A stretch of DNA of 64,000 bases from Cydia pomonella (Eukaryota > Arthropoda > Insecta > Lepidoptera > Tortricidae): NCBI RefSeq assembly GCF_033807575.1, contig NC_084704.1:8145056-8209055 (forward strand). Direction: 5' to 3'. Both the position numbers and the translations under genes were made by a program. The notes under the pieces were generated by a model, which was given only the letters and a program-made list of their open reading frames with translations, was not told the DNA's origin and made no database searches. Positions 26,301 to 41,300 of this stretch are shown one piece after another. The number at the start of each line of letters is the position of its first letter. The first letter of the stretch is position 1.

Positions 26301-29300
26301 TAAGAATTAAAAACACCTACATCCAGCCTGATCCACCACACAACCATGCAAAACTAATTAGATACTTCGTAATTTGTACAAAGTATAGGTACAATTGAAT
26401 AAACGGTAACGTTCGTCATACAATTTTATCAGCTTGGTTTAAGTTAAAGTATAATTAATATTAAAATCTAAATTACCGAAGCGCGCTTTCGCATCGCAGA
26501 TTTAATATTTAATTCCAAGATTATTAGCATATGTGCTGTGCAATTCAATTGCCGAATACTAATGCATAAATGACTATTCTACAGCAACATGGACGTACGT
26601 TAGAATTCTATATTCGCTGTATTCGCTGCCATTTTCAACACAGTTTCTATTGTCCGAGTGTGTTATTGGAATGAATACAGTTTTGGATTTACAACTTTTT
26701 GGTTTTATAGAAAGAAATTGATATTCATGCACATGCATAATTATTGAGCTTTTCAGAATAATCTACCGATGCAAGGTTCGCGGTTTCGTAATTATTTAGT
26801 GAGCTAATGAGTCGTACACATTTTTTAGCAAACTCGATCGCGTCTTTCCTGTAGACATCCCAAATTTAAGGGAATCTAAAGCAAATTTTTACGCGGCACC
26901 TTTACAGGCGGGATATTTTTTTTGTACTTGAGACTCAAATAAGAAAAACTGGATATCTATGTACCAGAGTCGTTAACTTTGATTGTGTTCTCCACAGAAG
27001 TGACCTTAAGTTAGATATTGGTTGTGACTATTTAATATAACCAATATTACATACAATAATTATTTAGTCATTTGCAAGATTTACTTTTGAATGACAGGTT
27101 AAATCGGATCTATTGAGTAAATATCTTTCAATATTATTTTACTCATTGTCATAAACTACCTACTCATAATTCATAATTAATGATTTAAAAAATATATTTG
27201 TACAATGGAGTCCATGGACCTTAGTAAACTAGTGCATTGCTTATACAAACACTATATATAGGTATATTACATAGTAGTATAGTCAAGTTTTGGACGCATT
27301 CAACTCATGTTTCTAGTATTTGGTTCAAAATTTCCACGCTACTAAGTGAATGTCCTGTACTAGGTAGTCCACATCTAACAAAGCACTTTATTACTTAATG
27401 AACAAGTTCGCTTCGCCACATATACCATCCGTACTATATTAGTAGAATGTTGCCAACAATGTGACTGTAGGTGAATAATTTATTCACACCTCTCATTGTT
27501 TGAAATTAGTCCCAAAAGGGTTACTCTGTAATCGATGTTACAAATGTGGAATGTGGCTTCTACTAAGTTATTGAGTACAACTGGAGTGTGAGAATGATAG
27601 AAATAAAAGCTTTTCAGATTTCGATCTGTATAATACTTACACTAAGGCACTTTAGGCCTGGCAGGCGCGTCATGGATCGATTTCCAACTATTTCTGGCGC
27701 TGCTTAATCGGTCTCCACCAAATATTTGCTGTCACGCCAGCGACGCATACATTACTTGATGGAAACATATAAACGTGATACGATTACCTGCAACAATCTG
27801 ACCTCTTAATAATTATAGTAAAACGTCATGTTCTGAAGCACTCAAATCGAACTCAACATTGTTTTACAAAGACATGGTATCAATGAGAACTGATTTAAAC
27901 ATTCATCTTCATTCTTATTCACTAAAAACGACCCCGGCCTAGAGGATGACATTGTTCCCGTAGTCTCTAGGAAAGACAGCTTAAGTTGACATCAATATCT
28001 TTTAGCTGAGCAAGTTATTAGAACTACCCGCACTCGGTCTTATTTACATATCTACTTGAACCTTAGGGGTGGCACTCGGTCGACACAATAACACTCACGA
28101 TGTTTACTCGTAGTTTTTCAACTAGCGTCGTTTCCGCTACCATTTACTAATAACTGGATTCCATGTGGATGAGATCCTAAAACCATTTAATAACCAGGTA
28201 ATTTTCAAGTTAACTTATACCCAATTAAGTCCCGTTACCTGTTATAGTGAATTATAATGGTATCAAATGTATCAATGGTCTATTCAGATAATAAATGATA
28301 CTTTATATGTGAAATATGTGAATATTACTAGAGTATAAATAATAATGATATTATACTAAACTAATAATAGTAAGTAAACGACACTGCGTTCTTGGACCTG
28401 AGAGAGGAACTTCTTGATAAGCTAAAGCGGCCCCAAAATGTATGCATCCGATATATTTTTGGGTTGCGGAAGTATAACCACATCTCCAACTTCCGTTCCC
28501 AGCTCGGTTGGCTTTCGATCCGTCGACGCAGGGACGTACATATCCTGACATTACTTTTCAACGTTCTGTTAAATCCGACCTCCCTGCCATATCTTTCTGA
28601 CAGATTTGCATACCTGGTGGATGGTAGTGATCATCGCTTGATATCGAGTGCGAACCTGACTCTCTCTGTACCGTGTAACAAGGCCCGGTCATATTCTAAG
28701 TCCTTCCGTGCTGTACAGTTGTGGAACAAGTTGCCATTATCCCTTAGACAGTCACAGTCGGTAGCATCACTTAAGATAAACTTGCATAAGTTATGGCTCT
28801 CCAATGACTTGTGTTCTGGTTGAGTACTAAGTATTTCTTATTTAATTGTGATAATGTATATATTATTCCTTATGTATATATTGATATTTGTATATATATG
28901 TAATATTATTTATTTATTTTAATTTTATTTATTTATTTATTTAAATTTTATTGCACGATATAAAATTGTACAAATGGCGGACTTAATGCCTTAAGGCATT
29001 CTCTACCAGTCAACCATTGGGTCAAACAGAAACTTGCAGTTAGTGCAGGATTGTACACAACGATAGGGAATATGAAACACAAATCAAGTTATTCTAAACA
29101 ATACAACAATATGCTATTTATGTGTATAAACACACACACACACATTTCCACATATAAAAATAATAGCAAAATATACCTTCATATATACACAACATATTTG
29201 TATTATTATATGTATAGGCTACATGTTTCAATTATTTACTTGTGTAATGATTGAACCATAGTTTACTTTTTTGTACATAGTGTTCGTTTGTCTTTCATGT

Positions 29301-32300
29301 TTTACTTTTGACTCTCAATTGCTCAAAGGTTGACTGGAAGAGATCCCTTATAGGGATAAGTTCGCCTTTGTACATTGTCAACATTATATATTTTTTCCTT
29401 TTATCGTATATTTACCTGCCCTTATGTATAATAAATTGTTTACATACATACATACATACATACTTTGTGACAAAGATTAAGGCCTATCCGATCTTTTCCC
29501 TAATTTGCACAAAAGTGAAGTAATGTTACCTTCAGGTTCCATCATTGGACTTACCAAGTTACCACTAGTATGGAGTTTACAAACACTCTCTAGTAAAAAC
29601 CAGGCTTAGGCGCTTGAATCGTAAATTACTGCCTCACATCACAAGTATACATTTTTATGGCTACAATACATGTTTTTACCATCATACCTTTTTTATCTAA
29701 TCTAATTCTAATTTACAGAAATAAGTGCTTAACCTGGATGTAACTTCGATTAGCAGATAATGCGCTCTTACAATTATTATGCGAGCGCTCTAATATGTGG
29801 TGACAGCGAGTCTTCTTATATGGTCCATCCCCATATCTACAATAAATTGTAAGAGATCTGTAGATGTTATGTTCTGTAGGTACGCTAGCATATTATTCCT
29901 TTTCTTGTTCCTGGTGTAAAATTGCTTTCCCGCGTATTGAATGCTGAACGAGCCTCCCGAATCACAATAGATGCTCGGCTGCGCTGTGCATTATAATAAC
30001 GCATGTAGACGGTACATGCACAATAACTGCTAATCTTTCTTCCGAACCTTTTACATTTTTATTTTAAACTAGCTTTTGCCCGCGGTTTCGCCCGCGTACT
30101 AAACAAAAAAAAACCGGCCAAGTGCGAGTCGGACTCACACAGGAAGGGTTCCGTACCATTATGCTGGTGATAGCAAGAGAACTTTGAGGTGAACTTACAC
30201 GGGAGCACGCCACATAGAACTGACCGTGGGAGAAACAGTCTTGTCGTAGTATCTATTAGGTTAACGCGGGTCTCGTCCATACCTCAAAAGCTAAAATAGA
30301 ACCCTTATAGGATCACGTGTGGCTGTCACAACCGATTTGCTCCGAAAGTACTGGACCGATTGAATTGCAATTTGGCAAAAATAGTTCCAACATTTTTCAT
30401 GTCCACAATATTAAATTTTAAAATCATTCAATCAAATAAACGAATTATCTATCTATCTATCTATCAATGCCATTTGCGTGAATAACGTCCAAAAAACCAT
30501 AAAACGACACCCATATTGATATTTAGTCATTTCAACCCCATCGCACCCCAACAGGGGATTTGTATTTCACTTCCACTTCGTTAGATTTTACAATCATTGT
30601 TATTTTCGTAATCAGCGACCCGATAAACCGTAATAATAATACCGATGTTGATTTTTAGACTTTGTCACCATATTACCAATTCAACCCCTAAAAGGGGGAA
30701 ACTTTTAGGGGTTGAATTCTCAAAAATCTGAAACACGTGTTTACTCATTTATCGTTAGGAATACTGTTGTAAAGTTTCGAATAAAATAGTCTAACTAATC
30801 TTGTTTCCCCATACAAACTTTGGACCCCCATTTCACCCCCTTAGGGGGTGAATTTTGATAAATCCTTTATTAGTGCACCCCTAGACCTTCTAAAGAACCT
30901 ACGTGCCAAATTTGGAATCTCTAGAACCATCGGTTTAGGCTGTGCGTTGATATGTCAGTCAGTCAGTCAGTTTCTTTTATATAATTATTTATAAGATTAA
31001 TAGTATTACTTATACTCAATGATGCCTTTTAGGTTTCCGTCGTCTAGCTATAATATTCATTAAGTCTTTATTTTTATCTTTTCAGAAGTTGTGCAATAAA
31101 GAGGATTTGTATAGTATTGTATTGTAAGAGGCAACAGGAGTGTTCATTTCTCCATACGAACGTACTCGACTGTTTCCTCCGTGGTTTTTGAAGCTAGAGC
31201 AATTATTTTTTCAACCCAAATTATTATTATTAATATCTGTGTCGGACTGTTTTGCTTTTTATGATATTTTTATTTCTTATGGCGCTAGTGCGCTTCAAAT
31301 ATTCCCAAAAATGGCCTGATTTACTAGGCCGCAAAGAAAAGCATGGTATTGAAAACTGAAATCACTTAGCCTAAAAAGCAAAACAGTCCGACAGATAATT
31401 TAATTACCATTTAGATCTCAAAATTTCGTTACATTTGGAGGAGGAAACATTCGAGTACGAAACATCGTTTTTTGAGATTTTTACGTAGGATTTTTCGCCT
31501 AATCTGACGTTGTCCTTATCGCACTAGTTTTCGGAGCCGATTCTGTTAGCGAGACGGATATATTTACCAAAAATTTCTAAATCTCAGCTCCCGTATCCTC
31601 TTAATGTTTTTTTAGGGTTCCGTAGTCAACTAAGAACTCTTATAGTTTCGCTATGTTCGTATGTCTGTCTGTTTGTCTATACGTCTGTCCTAGACAGTGC
31701 TGATAACTGCAATTCGACACGGGTAACATAAAAATGAGAAAACCCTATGATGTGGAAAAAAAAACGGCCAAGAGCATGTCAAGCCATAGTCAGTGTAAGG
31801 TTCCTATCCGTAGTGACCCGTCTGTCATAATAGGCTACCTTGAAGGGGCTAAGCTGATAAGGCTAAGTAAGTACCATGACACCACAAGCAAAAGGGTGTA
31901 CCTTCGCAGCGCTCTGTATGTCTTTTTAGGTACTATGAAGAAAAGACTTTTTGGGATATCTCAAGCACGGCTTAACTGATCACGTTCACTATAGTTTTCA
32001 TCGAATATCTTCATTATGCTCTACTGTCACGATTTTTGAACCCATGATTCAAAAGTTAGAGGGGGGGACACATTTTTTTTCTTTACGAGCGATTATTTCC
32101 ACTTTATCAAAAAATGGTTGGTGATTAACCGTAACCATTTTGTAAAAGCTATCCAACGATACCTCACACTATAGTGTTAAAGCGAAAATGTTCATCCCCA
32201 CTTTACGTGTAGGGTTTGAGGGCGATGATATCAGTGGTAAAATAAAAACTAAGTAGAAGAATATTTTTTCTACTATTTATTTTACTACATTGTCGCATTT

Positions 32301-35300
32301 ATTGAATGATATATCCATGCCTCTGACATGCCTCTGACGGACAAACAGAGAGACCGGATATGGCGAAACTATAAGGGTTCCTTTCTAGTTGACTACGGAA
32401 CCCTTTAACGTTAATAAAGACTTTCAGTAAAAATATAGCGAACATCATCGGTTATTGGTTTGAGTTTCAATAGAGACGGGTAACTATACTACGGGGTACT
32501 AACGGAACCTTACACTGAGCAAGGCCAGACATGTTCTTTGGCTTTTGTTTGATGGTTTTTATTTCAAATGTGAAACGACAGAGGACCGACCTTTTCGTAT
32601 TCTCGTGCTCTTTATTGGGAGCCTCAGCCGACTAGATTAAAAAGTAAAATATTGACAGTAGGAAATGTCTAATATAAAGAAACAATCTATGTGGTTTCAT
32701 AGTGGTTTATTGTTGATGCCACTATAATAACTAATCGTTTATAGACTGCTGTATATAGCCAAGGCTAAAGAAAGATAATATGGAAAAAGTAGATACAAAA
32801 CCGAAGCAAAATAAGCGAAACGATATCAACGCAAAGACTGTTTCGGAGCTGACGTCTCAGGCAAACAGTCGGTGCACCCGACTGACCAATGTTAAGGAAA
32901 TGGGCTTCTACCAGTTCAAGAGCATGCTGGATCGAAATGTTACCTCTCAGCCCTCGCCCGCGCCCAAAATAGCCAAACAAAATAAAAAACGAGTGAAAAG
33001 CAAGAGGCCCCAAAAGTAATCTCCATCCATCACACCGAAGGTTTAGGCCTCAAGATCCCTTTTTCCCTCCAGTCAATCTTAACAAGATACGTTTTATACT
33101 TAGCACGTAGCTTATTTGAATAAATCTTATCAATAAGCTCCCGTGTTTCAAAGTTGTCGAAATAGTAATTAAGATAATATTAATCTTTCACCACACCCGC
33201 TCGTAAAAGCTCTCTTTATTCTTTAAAAATGAAACAGAGAATTGCAATTTGTCCACAAAGTAATTCGATGCAAAAGAGTTTTTTCCTCATGTTGGCTGGT
33301 AGTATTGACTTTTAATCGACGTTTATGTCCATTCGTTCGGTTGTTCTATGAAATATTAAGCCAATACGCTCACAGCTTTTTCAAAGCTAGAAAAAAATTG
33401 TGGGTAAATTGGTAATTTTGGCATATAGTGCCATTACTTTTCTCGAAACGTAATACACATCTAAAGTACGTGAAGAGAAATTTGCAATTAATCCACAAGA
33501 GTGGCAAAGTAATTAGACGCAAATTTTGAGTTTTCTCCTTATGTTGGCTAGTATAATTGAATATTAAGTAATGATTTTGAATAATAAATATTTATAACAA
33601 CATTGGATTTCATTTGTAATGATTTACATTTAGTATTTTTCTTGCGTGAGTGTGGTGAATATTTTGTGTTTCACTTGGTAGCAAAGTTTGTTTAACCCTC
33701 GTGCCTATTGAAACTCACGCAACGCTCAAGATTACTTTTCGAACCAGTCGCTATGCTACTGGTTCAGTTTGGAATGTTTCGCTTACTCGGGTATCAATAA
33801 TAAATAGCACAAGGGATTAAACCACAACTTTGCCTCCTTGTAAAACAAATAACTATTTTCATTAGAATCTTAGTGCCAGTACGGTACCTAACCATGTAGG
33901 AACATATATCTGCTCCAGTTCACAATTCAGACAGCCGCTTTTGAAAGTAAGGCCCCATCAAATGTGACAACAAAGTCGAAACGTCGATAAAACGTGAGTC
34001 ATGTTTTATTCTCATTTCCACGTAAATAAGAGAATATTCTGAATTGAAGTGCCATTCGAATCGTTGGGTTCTCCTATGAAATATTAATCCAATACGCTCA
34101 CAGCTTTGCCAAAGCTCGAAAAAGTAAATGGGTATGTAAGTTTAGCATGTAGTTGACGTTACGTTTCTCTAAACGTGATAAACATTTAACATAGCTCTAT
34201 TTAAAGTACGTGTAGGTACAATCTAAAAGTACCCACATATATATTTAAAGTGCAATCATCTAACCTTATTGATTTTATGTTTACCAAATTAAAAATATGC
34301 GTTTCGAAATTAAGCTCACCCGAATGCAGATAAGCATAAGGAACTTGATATGCATGTACGGACATGTAGGTATATAAAGTTCCTTACGCTTTTCTTACTC
34401 ATCATTGCACGCCTCAGTAAACACAAACACATAAATAAATGCTTATTATGTGTATTGTAAGAGAAAAAAAAGAGTATTATATCTATCTTAATATCCTTTT
34501 TAGTCTATGTCTATACGGATATAATGGCTTTACTTTTATCAATTATCATCCATCGTGTCATGTGGCCGTGGCCGAGCTTTAGCTTGGTCAAAAATGATTT
34601 CGTATGTCTGGATGTTCTGCAAGTCCCATTTCTTGACCGATTCTTGTGAAACTTTGGCAGATTCGGTAATTAAATATAATTTTTTATCTATTTGTTTTTT
34701 TGGAAAATTTGCTAAATGGCGAAAATTGGCCTAAATGACTTAAGCGTCAATAATCTGTGGAACTTAAGACTATTGTGAAGTCGCTGTGATAATGATTCAA
34801 GAAGTATTTTAAAGTAGGTATATAAGCAGACATAGGAGTCCGTGGGACAAAATTATTTGACAAGTAGGGAGTTCCTGTATCGATAAACTCGACTATCGAT
34901 GCTAGTTCTATATACTAGTGATCACTTAAGGGTTTGCTTGTAAAATTACGTTTTTATTAAGAGTAAAAATAATAATTAAATAATAACTCAATGTACTCTT
35001 CTTCGTTTTTAAGACAAGACAAGACAATTTTATAATTAAAGGTTAGATTCGACCAATCTGCGCGTCATCGTGGATAATAAGTTTGTAAGATGGTAAGTAG
35101 AAATATTTTTAAATTTTTAAAGCTTATCGCGAAGATTATAGCCACTAGTTATACTTGTTATAAAATGACGACGCCACAAGGGCAATAAAAGTTCCAAAAA
35201 CCAACACACCTTAGGGTTTCTCGCAATTATTAAATTGGTATATTGTAACTAACGGTTTTTGTGAAATTAAATTAAATGAGAAATACAAAAAAACGCGTTT

Positions 35301-38300
35301 CAAATAAATAGGTGAAGTGAATTTAACCTTACAAGTATATTAAATTAATGTCTAGAGTAAAAATACATTTTAGGCTTCATCTGTCCCTGTTTTAGGTAGG
35401 TAAGTAGCTTTGATTTTTTATTGTAGTCAGGAAACTTTGTTTTGATACATAATGCACACACGTTTCCGACGGGCAAAGGTTCCATCGGGAACTTTATTGA
35501 AACCCGGTCCCGACCCGAATTTACGACGGTTCCCGTACTCCTCCGTTTCACGACTACAAATTATATAATTGTACCGCAAGCTTTATACGTGGAAAAGTTT
35601 CAATGAATCTTGAATTCGGTTACAAAGTAACAATAAGTATTTGCTGACATCACATTTCAGAAGCCGAAAAGAAACTCAGTGTTATGCTTGCCAAACAAAT
35701 TTGCATTAATGGTCCTAAGTTATCTCTTGCAAATAAAAGGTTATTACAGTCACCATCAGGATAGTAGCGGAAAAATATGTGCCATACTATACTTTTCCAA
35801 ATATACATATATCTCTACAGTTCACGTACAAAAATATCTGTAATAGTCTATATGTTCTACTTATAGAGACATCTGATTGGTTAAGTTATTACTGTTATTA
35901 GAGAATGGCAGATAATTTGACGCTGATTGTACTAGTACTATAATTATCTTTTAAATTGCAGCGGGGCTATTGTTATATATCTAAACCTCATATAAATATA
36001 TCTAAATTGAACCTAATCTTGTACACAAATATTTAGGTATTTACCGCACGACCAGTTATGAAAATTATTCCTTCGTGCCTTACTGTGCTTGGATCGTTTG
36101 ATCAGTTGAAACCACAATGTTTCTGGCACGCGATTTATTCGTTTGCTTAACGATTATTACGTTGTTATTGAAAAGAGTTAAATGGCTTTAGCAGAAATGT
36201 GGAGTTTTGTAAGCGATGGAAAGATTTATGGCCATGTGATTGAAGTAACACTTAAAAGGAATTAGTACATGATTTATTGACGGGGCTAAGTTTATTCGAT
36301 ACTTGGCTGTCAACATAGAATAAACAGGGAGAGTTGTCACCACCACTTATACTTTCAAAAACGATTAAAAAATAAAAATTGTGTTCATGGCGCTTTTTTG
36401 CACTTGTGACTTTTAACTGGTAAGTTACCTACCAAGGCACTGCTTGGTTTGAAGTCTGTAGTGATATTTGTTTTCTGAGTATCCAACAGTTTATATATTC
36501 ATGATTCACGAGTTCTGAATACAATACATTCTTGTATTCAAAGCTCTCTACAACTGCATGTACATGCCTATAACTGCTGATGGCGCTGGAGCACCTAAGT
36601 AAGCCAAGTTCTCATAGGTACGTTATTTAAAAATAAAAGTATATAAGTACTTAACTAAAGGAAGTCTAATGAGACGGTGCCATTAATTTTAAATCTAGGT
36701 AGATATCCGATAGCAAATAAAACAAGTTCTTGTCGCCAGCATTTTACATTCAAATAGGTGATTGGTTCTGGTGTAAAAATCTTCCGGTATTAGTGTGACG
36801 GTTATTCAAGTCGATTGTTCCGATTCGGATTGAGACAACGCACGATGGTGGCGCAGTGCGTCGCAATAATTCGGTCACCCTTAGGGCGGGCCGAATCCTG
36901 TGTTTAATAAGTATTAAATTCCACGCCCTTTTCGCGTACAACTGTGCTGTTTTGAATTTAATTTACATTTTAGTTACACATCACAACGTGGCAAATTATT
37001 ATCCTTTGCTACCTCTAATAAGAATCTAACTATGTGGATGTAATATGTAATCACCCCTCATATTCGAATTTTGTACACCTCGCAAATAATGTCACGAAAT
37101 TAAATGTAGCCATAAACTACCCACTGCAAAGTATTTCTGTGACTTAGTTGTAATTTCTAATAACAAAACACTTTTTTCTAAGTTTACATACCTAGTGGTC
37201 GCAATGTCACATATTCACAAAAGGTTGACTGCTGCTGATATTTGCAAAAAGCAACAGTTTTGCAAGGCTATACTCGAAGATATGCGCAAATTGTGTCAAA
37301 CCTCGAGCTTGTCCGTCGAGGCATGAATAAACATCACCGCACATCGTTACAAGCTAGATGCACACGACACGACACAAGGACGTTGGCGTCGCTACTTGAG
37401 CCAGTATAACGCGAGCCATTATAAGTAGGTGCCAAATGCAATAAGGATCAATATGATATACCTAGTGCTCAAAAATAGTTGAATTCTACCAAACTATGAA
37501 ACGATATAATTTGATGCATTCCGATTTTGCTGACTTTTAATATTTGGTAAAAGCTTGTAAATTTTCAGTGCCGCGCAGCGGAGGATATTTATTTGGATTT
37601 ACATAGGCAGTCTCAACATTTAGAGGGCCGGATCTAGGCTTATTTTTTTTAATGGGTTGGTTCACTTATAGTACGTAGTGATTTCTTGATAAACTAAGTC
37701 ATTTATAAATATTCATGTAATTTATTTTACATAGGAATGAATCATTTATAATGATTGTACATTTTAAAAACCATTTCTTAAAAAGAATTATATAATTTCC
37801 CAAGAACCGGGAAACCCAGTACCGGACTACCCAGAACCGGGAAATAAAATTCTTGGTACCGGGAACGGTACTGCATGCCCTACCCACAACACTTTGACAC
37901 GAGAAACCCCACGGAATAATAAACGGATGCTAATTTTAACAAAGCTTCGATTCAAAGTATTTTTTCATATTAATTACGTATCTATTTACAGCCTTTCGTT
38001 AATCTCTAATTTGCTACTTATGTTACTTATGCAGTAGGTATCTACACTATCTACATATATGTGAGGTAGGTATATTTTTAAGTTATTGTATAACTACGGC
38101 TTTAGAAAGAAATTTATATATTTAACCTTTCTGCCTCAGTGGTCTATATATGTTTCATTCAAAAACAGTAATTTTCATTAGTCACAGTTGTTATGTAGTT
38201 ATGAAGGTCTGACCATTACTTGGGCAGACCTTCATAAAACACGCCTGAGGACTCCGCCGAGGCAATACATACATACATACGTGATGTAAAAGTAATGTGT

Positions 38301-41300
38301 TCATCTAATTATGCACGCATATACTGACATCTACTCGTAAACGCCTAGATTTTCCATGTTCATATTTATACTCGATAGTTATAGGTATCTATAGATATAT
38401 GTCGGCGGCCGATTGTAAAGTTTTGACGGTAGTCACATTTAACCAATAGATAGGTAGGATAGGTTCGTTAGCTTGCTTCAGATGCCCGAAGGGCAAACCG
38501 TCCAGAAATAGGAGCCCCGCATAGCGGGGCTTCGTCGACTCAGGGTACGAGACAATGATTTTCACGATTCACGATATGCCTAGAAATTTCATGATCTGCC
38601 TGATTTTACGATCGACCGCCGACATAAATAAAAGGAATGAAAAAAATATTGAAAAGTTTGGTGAACTACGTAGGCAATATATACCTAGCCTGATCCTGTT
38701 ACATACTTGGCAAAACGGCGACGGGTCTAACAAGGGTCTCAATTCCCATATTGGACGTCACAGCGCCTAAACAATTTATTCGATGGAAATTTCCCTTTCA
38801 GTTAAAATTGCAAACGTTTAAAACTTTTATCATTTGATATGGCCGTATTGGCCGTTAAATTAAATTTTGTTTGCAAGTATTTATCTACCTACCTCATTTT
38901 TATTCAAAAAAGCAACAACAGGGCAGTTACCTACACAATTTGTAACAATAACAAACACAAATTCTCTATTTGTGCAGCGACGTGGGTTAACCGCTTCAGC
39001 GAAGACCTGGGCTGCCTGGAGCTGGAGGACGAGCAGCCGCTGGCGCAGCTGAGCTCCGTCCAAACCGACAAGCTGACGCTGTTCTTCACGGAGCTACTCG
39101 ACCACGACAGAGATGACGTTATTTGTGATCAAGACTTTGACCCCTTCTTTGAGGTAACGAATCAATCAGTGTCAGACGTTTCCAATCAAACACCTGAACT
39201 ACCAGAAAATAACAACTTTCATTATAATAAACTATCTCAACCTAAAATTAAATTAGGGTAACTATTTATGTCGAGCTTAGACGCTTTTGTGGTGCGCGAA
39301 ACATTATGCCTGCATAAAAAAAATAAAAACACTAAACCATAAAGCAATTTACTACCGTTTTAAACGCTATGACTCGTGATTTTAAACTGAGATTGAATCT
39401 TCCTCGGTTTGTCACTTACAACACTTTAGTTTTGAAGATACCATGTGTTTGCAAAATCCTATCTGAAAGCGGGTGTCGCCGTGAAGCGATTTTATTACGG
39501 TCATAATTAAGGTGACGATGACTAATGAATTCCGCGCCCTATTAACCACATAGATTAACTAGCGCTATAATGAAAGAGAATAATTAAATTTGTTTGATGT
39601 CGCAATTTGCAGAAGCTCGCTCACTTCGCCGACTGGTCGGTCGACTCGTCCGAATTCCACATCATGTTAGAAGTGAAACGGGAATTCATAGAGCAGTTCA
39701 TCAACCCGCTGCCTCCCAAGTGAGTAGACTCGTCGGCTAGGTGAACTCGAATAATTAATGGGCCGTAGTAATGAATTATCATTATTCATCAAGATTAAGG
39801 TTCGCTTTCGCGAATTAAGAGATACAAAATGCCATGAAGCTATTACAATGGAAAGTCCGTCACTTTAACTAATGGAAGGGCTTTCCAGACATTTATACTG
39901 TTGCTACATTTGAGATTTAACTTTGATTTAGGCCAGTAATTTAATTCAGCAAAAAGCAGCAACTAAATTTGGTCTAAAATAAAGATTATTTCATTTTATG
40001 CCAATCAATTGGCCTCTATCGTATCTCTCTGCCAACTCAATATCTATCTCACTACTCCATTTTATACGTATAATATAAATCTAAGGAACAAAGTAGAGTG
40101 TCTAGAACAAAGTGTTATTTTCCTTCTTTACATTTTACGTAAGTAAGTAATATGCCTCAGTACTTTCGGTACGTTTTCATTATAAGCTCGAGTTTTCCTA
40201 ATTTAAGTAACGAGGCATGTGTAATGACTTAATAAAACAAGGCAGGTATTACACAGAACGAAAAGACCTTTTATATAAAAAAAAATGCTAATTATTTCAG
40301 TAAAAAGAGTCATTTGTAACATGTCCACATGTTATGACTTCAATATAATTATGCACAAGCAACGTGGTACCTATTTAAGAAAGGTTAGGACATCGCGCGA
40401 GCTCGTTGCGCCTCGACATCTCATCCCACATAATGACGTGATAAACCCTATTACGACCGTCATAGGCCGCAGTATAAGGGGAATAAAGCGGCTGCGTTTA
40501 TATTAGCTATTTCCTACAAGAATGAGCCATCATAGAACCCTATTGAAAAGACGAATCCATTGAAATTGAAGGTCACTATGCCAAAAATATCATGTACAAT
40601 AACATATAGTATGTAGGTTTAAAGTATTCTTGCTGTGTCACATTTTCGTGGCAATAAATTAATCGAATTGGCTGGTTATATGTGTATTTCATTCTCATTG
40701 TAGTTGTAACAGTTCTACATATAAAGGTTTTAGAGCAACGCAAACATTTTGCGGCAGTTAGAACAAGCGACCGCGAAATTGCCAAATTGTGACAGTCATT
40801 AGCAAGCTCGCGCCTCCAAGCCGGCATGCTCCCGGCATTCTTATGAACATTAAATATGCATATGCGTGTATATGTATTTATGCTACTTACTTTATAATTT
40901 TTTTCTGTAGTAAGTACATTATAGATTGTGTCATTCACGAAGAAGCGTGCCTTGACTTGTAATGTCATGTTATTACAGGTTAGATTTGACAAAACTGCGC
41001 GTCATCGTGGGTGACACGAACTATAAAGCCAGTCTTCTTAAATTAGGATAGAGAATTTAAGAACCGTGAGATCAACATAAAATATACTTCGTCAAGTCGC
41101 TACTGCTACGCCGTAGCAGACGTAGAAGAGCTACGATTCACACAATTATAGTAATGGGCTGTACTGTACTGGCAAACTGGCTTATGTACCAAGTGGGCCT
41201 GTGTACACCTAGCAGCAAAAGTGCATAACCTGTTTATGAATTCATTCCATTCATAAAGTGGGTATGCACTTTTGCGGCTCGGTGTATACGTCTAAAAATA

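Larger units (their letters stand above)
23696..38977 (+). other. EF-hand gene intron 3, 15.3 kb
   Basis: The intron holds an A-tailed element (23972-24367), a dispersed repeat (26060-26265), LINE pieces (28381-29470), several common lepidopteran repeats (30066-32405), the nested 79-codon ORF (32780-33019), a locally duplicated repeat block (33233-34220) and a hairpin repeat (38430-38535). Stretches 24370-26050, 26270-28370 and 34230-37780 show no supported gene. Confidence 0.7.

Noticed and set aside
29443..29461. CATA tandem array as a CRISPR-like or satellite repeat
   Set aside because: It is a 4-bp microsatellite at a LINE 3' end; no spacers.
32752..32757. TATATA as promoter of the 79-codon ORF
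   Set aside because: It lies only 22 bases before the ATG, too close to give a leader with a normal TATA-to-start spacing.
40576..40992. 138-codon minus-strand ORF in intron 5 of the EF-hand gene
   Set aside because: No domain, irregular composition, no splice or polyA context; probably chance or repeat-derived.
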